Origin: Bacteroidota bacterium
GTDB lineage: Bacteria; Bacteroidota; Bacteroidia; Bacteroidales; WCHB1-69
Direction: 5' to 3'
Length of the DNA: 58,616 nucleotides
NCBI GenBank assembly: GCA_023413895.1
Contig: JAEZOU010000004.1
Location: 1 to 58,616, forward strand
The position numbers and the translations under genes were made by a program. Every line of letters starts with the position of its first letter. Position 1 is the first letter of the stretch. Under the pieces are notes generated by a model. The model was not told the DNA's origin, searched no databases, and worked only from the letters and a program-made list of their open reading frames with translations. Positions 26,194 through 33,639 of this stretch are shown in pieces.

Positions 26194-26799
26194 TTATTTT
26201 AAACAAAATCCATGCTCGCTTTTTTCTAGAATCCCTTCTTCAACCATTTCTGAAATTATTCTTGATAATGATGGCCGCGCAACTCCCAAAATTAATGCAC
26301 TTTTCTGGATATTTTTAAGATATTTATTTTCAGTGATATAGCAGATGACACGTGTGCGAAGGCTCTCCACAGCAAACATTCTTACCTGCTGACTGAGAAA
26401 TTGACTACGATTCGAAATCAGTTGCAGAAATGTGCGCAGGACACCAGGGTTTTGCTGCATAAAATTGAAAAATCCCTCCTTGTCTATATGCCAAACTATA
26501 CACGACGTTGTTGTAACAATGTCAACAGGGAAATAATTGTTACTACCGAAAAGGAATGCAGGTGCTAAAATGTTAGGTGCTTCAATCCGTTCAATTGTTA
26601 CCTCACGGCCCTCCAAACCAATCATTTGAGTTTCTAAAACTCCTTCCGTTAAGGCAATCAGCGAACGACAAGGGTCGCCTTGGTGAACTATAGTTTCACC
26701 TTTTTTATATATGCTGCGCCGGTGTGGTGCATTAAGTAATGTCGTAATTGCTTTCTCATCGCATGTGGAAAATAGAGTAAGTTGTATAAGTTCGTGCAT
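26194..26799 (-). CDS. Crp/Fnr-family transcriptional regulator
   Basis: This 201-residue protein has a cyclic-nucleotide-binding-like beta roll (about 20-115: YKKGETIVHQGDPCRSLIAL, EGREVTIERIEAPNILAP), the long dimerisation helix (about 118-145) and a compact C-terminal winged helix (about 155-200: LILGVARPSLSRIISEMVEE). It lacks the N-terminal cysteine cluster of FNR, so it does not sense oxygen through that cluster. Similar short regulators in anaerobic Bacteroidota sit beside Fe-S or hybrid-cluster protein genes. The start at 26799 is supported by a -7 box at 26813-26820. It probably activates the downstream Fe-S gene through the 26171-26184 palindrome. Confidence 0.85.
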   Translation of the reverse strand: MHELIQLTLFSTCDEKAITTLLNAPHRRSIYKKGETIVHQGDPCRSLIALTEGVLETQMIGLEGREVTIERIEAPNILAPAFLFGSNNYFPVDIVTTTSCIVWHIDKEGFFNFMQQNPGVLRTFLQLISNRSQFLSQQVRMFAVESLRTRVICYITENKYLKNIQKSALILGVARPSLSRIISEMVEEGILEKSEHGFCLK

Positions 26800-26812
26800 C
26801 TTTTTTTTTGTG

Positions 26813-26820
26813 CAAAAATA
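26813..26820 (-). promoter_or_regulatory. -7 box for the Crp/Fnr gene
   Basis: Minus-strand TATTTTTG, 13 bases before the ATG at 26799; predicted leader only about 8-10 bases. Confidence 0.55.
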
Positions 26821-26888
26821 GTTTTTAAGTAAATATCTTGCTCTATTTTCGATGGAAAAATTATTGTTGGAGATATGAAATAAATATG

Positions 26889-26896
26889 TACTTTTG
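26889..26896 (+). promoter_or_regulatory. -7 box for the metallophosphoesterase gene
   Basis: TACTTTTG matches TAnnTTTG, divergent to the Crp/Fnr promoter and 109 bases before the ATG at 27006. Confidence 0.45.
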
Positions 26897-27005
26897 CAAA
26901 TTTAGTATGCGATTCCTTTTGTGATAAAAATCTACCCAAAGAAAAAATAATTTTTATCATTTTGAAAATGAATCACTATTGAAATGTAAGAATTAAATAG
27001 AAATT

Positions 27006-27989
27006 ATGCATAACGTAGCTGAAATGGAAATCCTTGCCAACATCTTATTTATTATTATAGGTATGTTGTTATTAGGGGTAGTTGTTTTGTCTGTTGCGGG
27101 CGTTGCGGCTGCTTTTGGCGCATCTTTCCGTCTCTTTTTTCTAAAAGGCTTATGGTGTTTATGGATTGTCCCTTTGTTATGGGGATATGGAACTCTAATA
27201 GAACGTAACCAATTTAGAATTAATAAAGTAGATATTGAAAGTGAAACTCTTCCAGAGTCATTTCATAATTTTACTATTGTTCACATTTCAGATTTACATC
27301 TAATTTCGTTTAAGAAAAGAGGAGAATTTTTGCAGAAACTTGTAAATGAGATTAATAAACAGAATGCTGATATTGTTGCTTTTACGGGCGATTTGGTCTC
27401 TTTCGGTCCCGAAGAGTTAAATGGCTTAGATACGATTTTAATGAAGATAAAGTCTCGGGAAGGAGTTTTTTCTGTATTAGGAAATCACGATTATAGTGTT
27501 TATACAGATCTGTCGCAAAGTGCGCAAAAAGAGAATGTTGAGCAATTAAAAATACGTCAAAAAGAGATGGGGTGGCATCTGTTGCTGGATGAAAACTTCT
27601 CTTTATCACACGATGATGGAAAAATTTCGTTGATAGGTGTTGAAAATATTTCAATACATTCGCATTTTAAATCCTACGGAAATCTTACTCAAGCGATGCA
27701 AGGTGCTGATGGCGATTATAAAATTTTACTCTCGCATGACCCAACCCATTGGCGTAAAGAGGTTGTGTCTCAAACTGATATTGATTTGACGCTATCGGGT
27801 CACACACATTCTATGCAGTTTTCTATTAATGGCTGGTCGCCTTCTTCTTTTATGTATAAGGAATATAGAGGGTTATATACGCAAGGGAAACAGAATCTTT
27901 ATGTTAATATTGGTTTGGGTGAAACCGTACTTCGTCCGAGAATTGGTGCTAAACCAGAAATTACAGTGCTAACTCTAAAGCGGAAATAA
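27006..27989 (+). CDS. Membrane-anchored calcineurin-like metallophosphoesterase
   Basis: The 327-residue protein has two N-terminal membrane segments (about 8-35 and 48-62) followed by a YkuE-like phosphoesterase domain. The metal motifs occur in order: HISDLHL, FTGDLVSF, VLGNHDYSVY, LLSHDPTHW and SGHTHSMQF. The catalytic domain is predicted to face the periplasm or to lie at the membrane surface. YkuE-type enzymes are metal-dependent phosphodiesterases, some suspected to act on phospholipids, but the substrate here is unknown. The start could also be the ATG at 27024. Confidence 0.85.
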   Translation: MHNVAEMEILANILFIIIGMLLLGVVVLSVAGVAAAFGASFRLFFLKGLWCLWIVPLLWGYGTLIERNQFRINKVDIESETLPESFHNFTIVHISDLHLISFKKRGEFLQKLVNEINKQNADIVAFTGDLVSFGPEELNGLDTILMKIKSREGVFSVLGNHDYSVYTDLSQSAQKENVEQLKIRQKEMGWHLLLDENFSLSHDDGKISLIGVENISIHSHFKSYGNLTQAMQGADGDYKILLSHDPTHWRKEVVSQTDIDLTLSGHTHSMQFSINGWSPSSFMYKEYRGLYTQGKQNLYVNIGLGETVLRPRIGAKPEITVLTLKRK

Positions 27990-28015
27990 CAAGTTTTTAT
28001 TGTCCGATTTTGCAC

Positions 28016-29071
28016 CTATCTCCGGGGTAACGCTTTTCCTAAGTTAAATTGTAGGATAATTTGCTGTTGATGTCCGATTTTATCTCCTAGGGTATAATGG
28101 ATATTCCAAGCAAAACGACATTCTGCAAAATCCTTTCTAAAAAGATATACAATTAGATCAGTGCGATTATATATTTTGCTTTGGAAAAAGGGATTTCCAC
28201 GGTGAAATTCTGCGCCTAATTCGCTATAAAATGGCATAAAGTTATTGCCGTAGAAGAAGTTGTTTCTAAAAGCTAAAAACCGCCATTGTAGGTAAATATC
28301 GGCATGTACGCCATGTGATATATGTTGTGTAGTTGTTTCTCTCTCTCGGTTGTAACCGAATATGTAGCCAGCTTGCACGGTGAAAGAATCAAGCGGAGTG
28401 ATAGAGGAGAGGTTAATACCAACAAGAGGGTTTACGGAGAATTTTTCGCACACTCCTAATCGAGGCTCTGGTGCTGCCTTGTTCGCTAAATGCGTCAGAC
28501 TGAGGTAGCCGCCTGCGTAGAAAACTTTTGCGCGAAATTCGCCATCAACCATCAATTGAAACGCTTCGCGTGTGGTACGACTTTGTAATCCATACCAATC
28601 GCAGTATAATTCCAAAAACCCCCGTGTTCCCGTAATTTGAACCAAAGCACCATAAAGATTGGGATGCGCGTAACTTATCGAATCCGAAAGGTAAAATTCA
28701 GGTAGTGTGCGCATCAATTTTTTGTATGGAATGGCGCCAAAATGAAGGTTATATCCCATCTTTTTATATTGATAGTAAAGTGTGGGCATCAATTTGGCAT
28801 CTAAAAAGTTTTTGTTTAAAGGCTGACAATATTGTACACCTGCCATTAGTCGATGCAAACCTTGTGTGTTGTCATCAATGGAGACCCCAATTTCAGGTGA
28901 GAGCCTTGCTCCTAAAAGGGTTTGTGCGTCGTTGTATGGTGTGTGATATTCTCGATTGTCAAAATAGAAAAGAAAGTCTAAGTCATAGACAAATTTTTGT
29001 GCTTTAGCGGACTGTGTTACTCCAATAATGCAGAATATACAGAAAAAAATTCTGAGAAGGTTTTTCCCCAT
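28016..29071 (-). CDS. Putative outer-membrane beta-barrel protein at the end of the dcw cluster
   Basis: The 351-residue protein has a signal peptide (MGKNLLRIFFCIFCIIGVTQ SAKAQ) and a long run of alternating, aromatic-rich segments (FLELYCDWYGLQSR, VFYAGGYLSLTHL, VQAGYIFGYNRE, IYLQWRFLAFRNNFFYG), ending in an amphipathic strand (IILQFNLGKALPRR), as in outer-membrane barrels. No family is recognised. It starts 2 bases downstream of ftsW in the same direction and so is probably co-expressed with cell-division and peptidoglycan genes, where murG and murC would be expected in related genomes. A link to envelope assembly is inferred from position only. Confidence 0.6.
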   Translation of the reverse strand: MGKNLLRIFFCIFCIIGVTQSAKAQKFVYDLDFLFYFDNREYHTPYNDAQTLLGARLSPEIGVSIDDNTQGLHRLMAGVQYCQPLNKNFLDAKLMPTLYYQYKKMGYNLHFGAIPYKKLMRTLPEFYLSDSISYAHPNLYGALVQITGTRGFLELYCDWYGLQSRTTREAFQLMVDGEFRAKVFYAGGYLSLTHLANKAAPEPRLGVCEKFSVNPLVGINLSSITPLDSFTVQAGYIFGYNRERETTTQHISHGVHADIYLQWRFLAFRNNFFYGNNFMPFYSELGAEFHRGNPFFQSKIYNRTDLIVYLFRKDFAECRFAWNIHYTLGDKIGHQQQIILQFNLGKALPRR

Positions 29072-29073
29072 TT

Positions 29074-30243
29074 TTAAAGATTTGGAACGTGTTTTATTGG
29101 CTTTTTTTCGCTATATTTGCTAATATTCAGTAAAATACCTAATAGAATTCCCGTAAAAACAATTCCCATACCTCCATTACTAATAAGGGGAAGAGTTTCA
29201 CCTGTGGCAGGCATCATTCCACTGTTTACTGCGATGTGAACTATGGCTAAAAGACTAATCCAGAGCCCAATGCTGGTAGCAAGCAGTTTAGCAAAAATGC
29301 CTTCCGAACGTTGCGCAATTCGTATAGCCCGAAATAGCAAAAAGAGATAGAGGGATAAAACAAAAATTCCGACTAAAATCCCAAATTCTTCTACAATAAC
29401 GGCAAAAACATAGTCGTTTTTACCCGCAGGAATCTCATCTTTTAAGTATGCTTGGCCAACTTTGGTGGGAAACCAGCTTGCCCGCGCAATCATCGCTTGA
29501 GAATAGACCATCTGCTCGCCGTAAGCCTTGTAATATTTTTCACGCTCCTTTAGTTCGGTAGGCGTCAACTCTTCACCATCAGTAATTTTTTCCATCGTTA
29601 ACTCGCCTGTCCACCAATAACTGATACGGTTTTCAAGCGTTGAGGAACGGAAAAGTCCTAAATTGACAATGATGAGTACTAAAATCAAGCAGATTCCTAT
29701 GAATGATGTAATATATTTAAACTTAACTCCACCCAATAGTAGTAGAATGGTGCATATTATAAAGAGGATAATGCCTGTAGATTGTTTCGAGGTGAAAATA
29801 CCAGCACAAATAATTGAAATGATTATGCATTGTGTAATGATTTCTCGGAGCGTAATCTTTTCGCCTGTCTTAACCTGATTGTTAACTTTTACAGCTAAAT
29901 ACTTTGATAAGTAGAAGGTTAGTAAAAATCCGATAAAGTACATAGTTTGGATTTGATGTGAACCAATTTCAATGGAGCGAGCATCAAATCCGCCCGTAAT
30001 GCGTGTAAATAGGAGAAGTGCAAAAGCTAATAAAAGTCCGATATTAGAGAATATTGAAAGTTTCTGATAATTGATTTTTGAAAATATCCACATCAATACA
30101 CCAGCTGCAATAAGAAAGGGAAGATGACCTGCCCAAACCTGAGTGGATATACTTGTTAGTAGGGAGATAATAGCTAAAAATCCAGCTATCAACCAGATGC
30201 CACTATCAGTTCCTTGTGTTAATTTTTCGGTAGGAGTAGCCAT
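29074..30243 (-). CDS. ftsW: FtsW/RodA/SpoVE-family peptidoglycan glycosyltransferase
   Basis: This 389-residue polytopic membrane protein belongs to the SEDS family that polymerises lipid II at the division septum together with a class B penicillin-binding protein (here FtsI at 33640-35997). About ten hydrophobic segments are visible, with a large extracytoplasmic loop (about 200-265, ending AGKNDYVFAVIVEEFG) and the conserved C-terminal SGMMPATGETLPLISNGGMG. It lies 14 bases downstream of the murD-like gene. Position in the dcw cluster favours FtsW over RodA. Confidence 0.88.
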   Translation of the reverse strand: MATPTEKLTQGTDSGIWLIAGFLAIISLLTSISTQVWAGHLPFLIAAGVLMWIFSKINYQKLSIFSNIGLLLAFALLLFTRITGGFDARSIEIGSHQIQTMYFIGFLLTFYLSKYLAVKVNNQVKTGEKITLREIITQCIIISIICAGIFTSKQSTGIILFIICTILLLLGGVKFKYITSFIGICLILVLIIVNLGLFRSSTLENRISYWWTGELTMEKITDGEELTPTELKEREKYYKAYGEQMVYSQAMIARASWFPTKVGQAYLKDEIPAGKNDYVFAVIVEEFGILVGIFVLSLYLFLLFRAIRIAQRSEGIFAKLLATSIGLWISLLAIVHIAVNSGMMPATGETLPLISNGGMGIVFTGILLGILLNISKYSEKKPIKHVPNL

Positions 30244-30257
30244 TGTTATCTCTCCTT

Positions 30258-30818
30258 TTAAAGTTGTGCAACAGCATTTTTAAAAGCTTTCCCTCTTTCA
30301 CGATAGGTTTTATAGTTGCCTCCACTTACTACACCTGGTGAGAAAAGAATGACATCGTTAGGCTTTGATTTGTAAAAAGCAGCTCGTACAGCCTCTTCCA
30401 TATTCATTGAGGTGATGACCTCTTTTCCCATTTTTAGGAAATAATCGTGTATAGAAGTGTCGTAAACGCCCAATAAAACTACTACTTTTACTTTTTCTTC
30501 AATTTGTGAATGTAAACGGCTAACTATTCCATTTAAATCGTTGGCAGAGGTAATCCATGTAGTGTTACGTGTCATTGAACTCAAAGCAAACCAAACTCCA
30601 TTGAGTGTTGTGGAACTTGAATCGTTAATAAAATCTATCTCCTTAATAGTGGTTACCATCTCCAATTTATGCTCTGAACCTTCAAAGTCAGAAAGTGATT
30701 CTTGAAGACCTTTATTTCTCATTTTCAACAACATATTCTTCATTGATGATGCCATATCATCATTGTTTTGAAGATTGTTTACAATTTGATAGATGCCTTT
30801 ATTTTGTTTTGATACCAT
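30258..30818 (-). CDS. Degenerate MurD C-terminal-domain protein (no ATPase domain)
   Basis: At 186 residues it is less than half of a MurD (about 440-450). It aligns with the end of the central domain and with the C-terminal domain: ESLSDFEGSEHKLEMV for ..SL..F.G.EHRLE.V, FINDSSSTTLNGVWFALSSM for FINDSKATNVNSTWYALESM, VVVLLGVYD, SMEEAV-like NMEEAVRAAF, and VILFSPGVVSGGNYKTYRER for VLLSPACASFDLF..YEDRG. The N-terminal UDP-binding and the GTNGKS ATPase regions are absent, and the usual HR, K of DSKATN and the SPACAS residues are altered. It therefore cannot ligate D-glutamate by itself. It sits exactly where murD belongs, 2 bases after mraY and 14 before ftsW. It may be a structural or regulatory leftover; a full MurD must exist elsewhere if peptidoglycan is made. 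Confidence 0.75.
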   Translation of the reverse strand: MVSKQNKGIYQIVNNLQNNDDMASSMKNMLLKMRNKGLQESLSDFEGSEHKLEMVTTIKEIDFINDSSSTTLNGVWFALSSMTRNTTWITSANDLNGIVSRLHSQIEEKVKVVVLLGVYDTSIHDYFLKMGKEVITSMNMEEAVRAAFYKSKPNDVILFSPGVVSGGNYKTYRERGKAFKNAVAQL

Positions 30819-30820
30819 TT

Positions 30821-32083
30821 TTATCTAATTTTGAGGGTTGCTAATGTTAAAACTAATAGGAGCATTCCAACGATGATAAAGCGTTGAACTATACGAGTTT
30901 CAGGAATGCCTTTTTTCTGATAATGATGGTGTAATGGTGCCATCAAGAAGATTCTTCTTCCTTCTCCATATCTCTTTTTGGTGTATTTAAAGTAGGAAGT
31001 TTGAAGAAGTGATGATAACGATTGTACAAAGAATATTCCACACAATAGAGGAATAAGTAACTCCTTGCGAATGATAATGCATAGTACGGCAATAATTCCA
31101 CCTAAGGTAAGACTTCCTGTATCTCCCATAAAAATGAGCGCAGGAAAGCAGTTCCACCAATAGAAACCAATACAAGCTCCGATAAGGGCGGCAGAGAAAA
31201 CTACGACCTCGCTGATGTTGGGTATGTACATAATGTTAAGGTAGGATGAGAATACTGCATTGCCCGAAACGTATGACAATAGCGCAATGCCAACCGCTAT
31301 TATTGCTGAGGTTCCTGTTGCTAAGCCATCAAGTCCATCGGTGAGGTTGGCACCATTTGAAACTCCTGCAATGATAAAGGTGAATATCGGAATTAAAATC
31401 AAAAATACCCATTTCCCATCATCATCTCCTAACCAGCGTGTAAGCCAACCGTAGTCAAATTCGTTGTTCTTTACAAATGGAATGGTGGTTTTGGTAGAGT
31501 GTTGAGGTTCGGATTTTTGTGATAAATGACTATCCTGAACTTCGTTGTCAAGTGTGAAAATGGTGTTTGTTTCGATATTCTCTTTGAATTTCATTCCAGT
31601 ATTTTCTTTCACCACAACATCAGGGCTGAAACAGATAACACTTCCTACTACTAGTCCTAAAATTACTTGACCTGCCAATTTCTTTTTGGGTGATAGTCCC
31701 TCTTTGTTTTTCTTGAATACTTTGATATAATCGTCAATGAAGCCTAGCCCACCCAGCCACAAAGTGGTAAATATCATAAGTAAAATGTAGATATTGTCTA
31801 ATTTTGTAAGCAAAATGACTGGAATTAATATGGAGGCAATGATGATAATTCCCCCCATAGTCGGAGTTCCTGCTTTCTCCTTTTGTCCTGCCAAACCTAA
31901 ATCTCTAATCTCTTCACCAATCTGTTTCTTTTTGATAAATTGGATAAATCTTTTACCAAATACCATCGATACAATTAGAGAAATGATAAATGCAGCGGCA
32001 GCACGAAAAGAGATATAATGTATCAATCCCGCACCTGGAAGATTGTAAGATTCGTTTAACCAATCAAATAGATAATATAACAT
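30821..32083 (-). CDS. mraY: Phospho-N-acetylmuramoyl-pentapeptide transferase
   Basis: The 420-residue membrane enzyme makes lipid I from UDP-MurNAc-pentapeptide and undecaprenyl phosphate. Motifs include GTPTMGG, the Asp pair GFIDDYIKV, NLTDGLDGLATG, FMGDTGSLTLGG and MAPLHHHYQKKG. About ten membrane segments are visible. Like other Bacteroidota MraY it carries a hydrophilic insert (about residues 165-215) compared with the 360-residue E. coli enzyme. It is followed by the murD-like gene after 2 bases and preceded by murE. Confidence 0.93.
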   Translation of the reverse strand: MLYYLFDWLNESYNLPGAGLIHYISFRAAAAFIISLIVSMVFGKRFIQFIKKKQIGEEIRDLGLAGQKEKAGTPTMGGIIIIASILIPVILLTKLDNIYILLMIFTTLWLGGLGFIDDYIKVFKKNKEGLSPKKKLAGQVILGLVVGSVICFSPDVVVKENTGMKFKENIETNTIFTLDNEVQDSHLSQKSEPQHSTKTTIPFVKNNEFDYGWLTRWLGDDDGKWVFLILIPIFTFIIAGVSNGANLTDGLDGLATGTSAIIAVGIALLSYVSGNAVFSSYLNIMYIPNISEVVVFSAALIGACIGFYWWNCFPALIFMGDTGSLTLGGIIAVLCIIIRKELLIPLLCGIFFVQSLSSLLQTSYFKYTKKRYGEGRRIFLMAPLHHHYQKKGIPETRIVQRFIIVGMLLLVLTLATLKIR

Positions 32084-32098
32084 AATTGCTCCTTTCTG

Positions 32099-33562
32099 CT
32101 AATTGATATATTTTGCCACTACTTCTGAATCGTCGAAGTGGTGTTTTACATTTTTAATTTCTTGATATGTTTCGTGACCTTTTCCTGCAATCAAGAGAAC
32201 ATCGTTTCCCTCCATAATCATGCAAGCCGTTTTGATGGCATCCTCTCGGTTTTCAATTACTACAACGTGATTTTTGAATTCTGCGGGAACACCTGCTTCC
32301 ATATCACTAATTATGGCACGAGGATCTTCATTGCGAGGGTTGTCTGATGTAAGAATTACTTTATCGCTGTATTGACATGCAACTTCTGCCATTATAGGGC
32401 GTTTAAGTGCATCCCGATTGCCACCACAGCCTACAACGGTAATTACTTTTACGCTATTTTCTGTAATCTCCTTGATAGTCGAAAGCACATTTTTCAATGC
32501 ATCTGGTGTGTGTGCATAATCTATAACAGCACACTTTCCATGATTCCCTTTTATTATTTGAAAACGTCCATTAGGCTCTTCCAAATTACTCATTTTTACT
32601 AAAACATCTTCCTTATTTTCTCCTAATAAAATAGCCGTTCCATAAATGGCAAGTAGATTGTAGGTGTTGAATTTCCCGCATATTTTAAAGTAAACTTCCG
32701 TGCCATCAATTACTAGATGCAGTCCGTCGAAACTATTATTTTGGATTTTAGCCTTGAAGTCAGCTCCCGAATTGATGCTATATGTGAATTTTCGTGCTGG
32801 CGAGTTGTCAACCATAGTTTCTCCATTCTTGTCGTCAAGATTGGTAAGTGCAAAAGCATCTTTAGAAAGATAGTTAAAGAAACTTTTCTTGGCTTGGATA
32901 TAGTTAAGGAATGTTTTGTGAAAATCTAAGTGGTCGTGGGTGATATTGCTGAAAATTCCGCCAGTAAATTGCAGACCCTCTATGCGGTGTTGCACTATGG
33001 CATGTGAACTTACTTCCATAAAGCAATGACTGCATCCCGCTTCTACCATCGCATTGAGAAGTCTGTTCAACTCAATAGCGTCAGGAGTGGTGTGCGTAGC
33101 TGGAATTTCGGTTTCATTGATTTTGTTGACAATGGTAGAAAGAAGTCCCGTAGGATAACCTAAACTCATAAACAACCTATGCAGCAATGTTACGGTTGTG
33201 GTTTTTCCATTGGTTCCTGTTATTCCAACAAGTTTCAATTTTCTCGATGGATGGTTATAAAATGCTGAAGCAATTCTACCTAATGCTATCGATGCATCAG
33301 CAACTTGTACGTAACAAACATCCTCTACAATGTTTTCAGGTATTGTCTCGCACACAATAGCGCGCGCACCTTTCTCAATCGCTTGGTCAATATATAAATG
33401 ACCATCGGTCTGCACCCCTTTCTGTGCAATGTAGAGCGTCTCTCCGTTAGAGCTGGTTTCAATTTTTCGAGTGTCAAAAGTGATAGATGAAATTGTAATA
33501 TTTTCATTACCAACAATTTGAAATACACGACAAAGTCCCAATAAAGATTTTAATAATTTCAC
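32099..33562 (-). CDS. murE: UDP-MurNAc-tripeptide synthetase, meso-diaminopimelate type
   Basis: The 487-residue Mur ligase adds the third residue of the peptidoglycan stem peptide. It has the ATP-binding GITGTNGKTTTVTLL, the central HDHLDFH and the C-terminal TSDNPRNEDP, whose DNPR signature marks enzymes that use meso-diaminopimelate rather than lysine. Full length, unlike the murD-like gene two positions downstream. It lies between ftsI (77-base gap) and mraY (15-base gap) in the dcw cluster. Confidence 0.93.
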   Translation of the reverse strand: MKLLKSLLGLCRVFQIVGNENITISSITFDTRKIETSSNGETLYIAQKGVQTDGHLYIDQAIEKGARAIVCETIPENIVEDVCYVQVADASIALGRIASAFYNHPSRKLKLVGITGTNGKTTTVTLLHRLFMSLGYPTGLLSTIVNKINETEIPATHTTPDAIELNRLLNAMVEAGCSHCFMEVSSHAIVQHRIEGLQFTGGIFSNITHDHLDFHKTFLNYIQAKKSFFNYLSKDAFALTNLDDKNGETMVDNSPARKFTYSINSGADFKAKIQNNSFDGLHLVIDGTEVYFKICGKFNTYNLLAIYGTAILLGENKEDVLVKMSNLEEPNGRFQIIKGNHGKCAVIDYAHTPDALKNVLSTIKEITENSVKVITVVGCGGNRDALKRPIMAEVACQYSDKVILTSDNPRNEDPRAIISDMEAGVPAEFKNHVVVIENREDAIKTACMIMEGNDVLLIAGKGHETYQEIKNVKHHFDDSEVVAKYIN

Positions 33563-33639
33563 GATGTTTTAATAAAGTTAATGGTTGGTTTGAGTAGAGC
33601 GTCAAATGGTAATGGTGAACAACAGAGTGAAAGTGGCTA

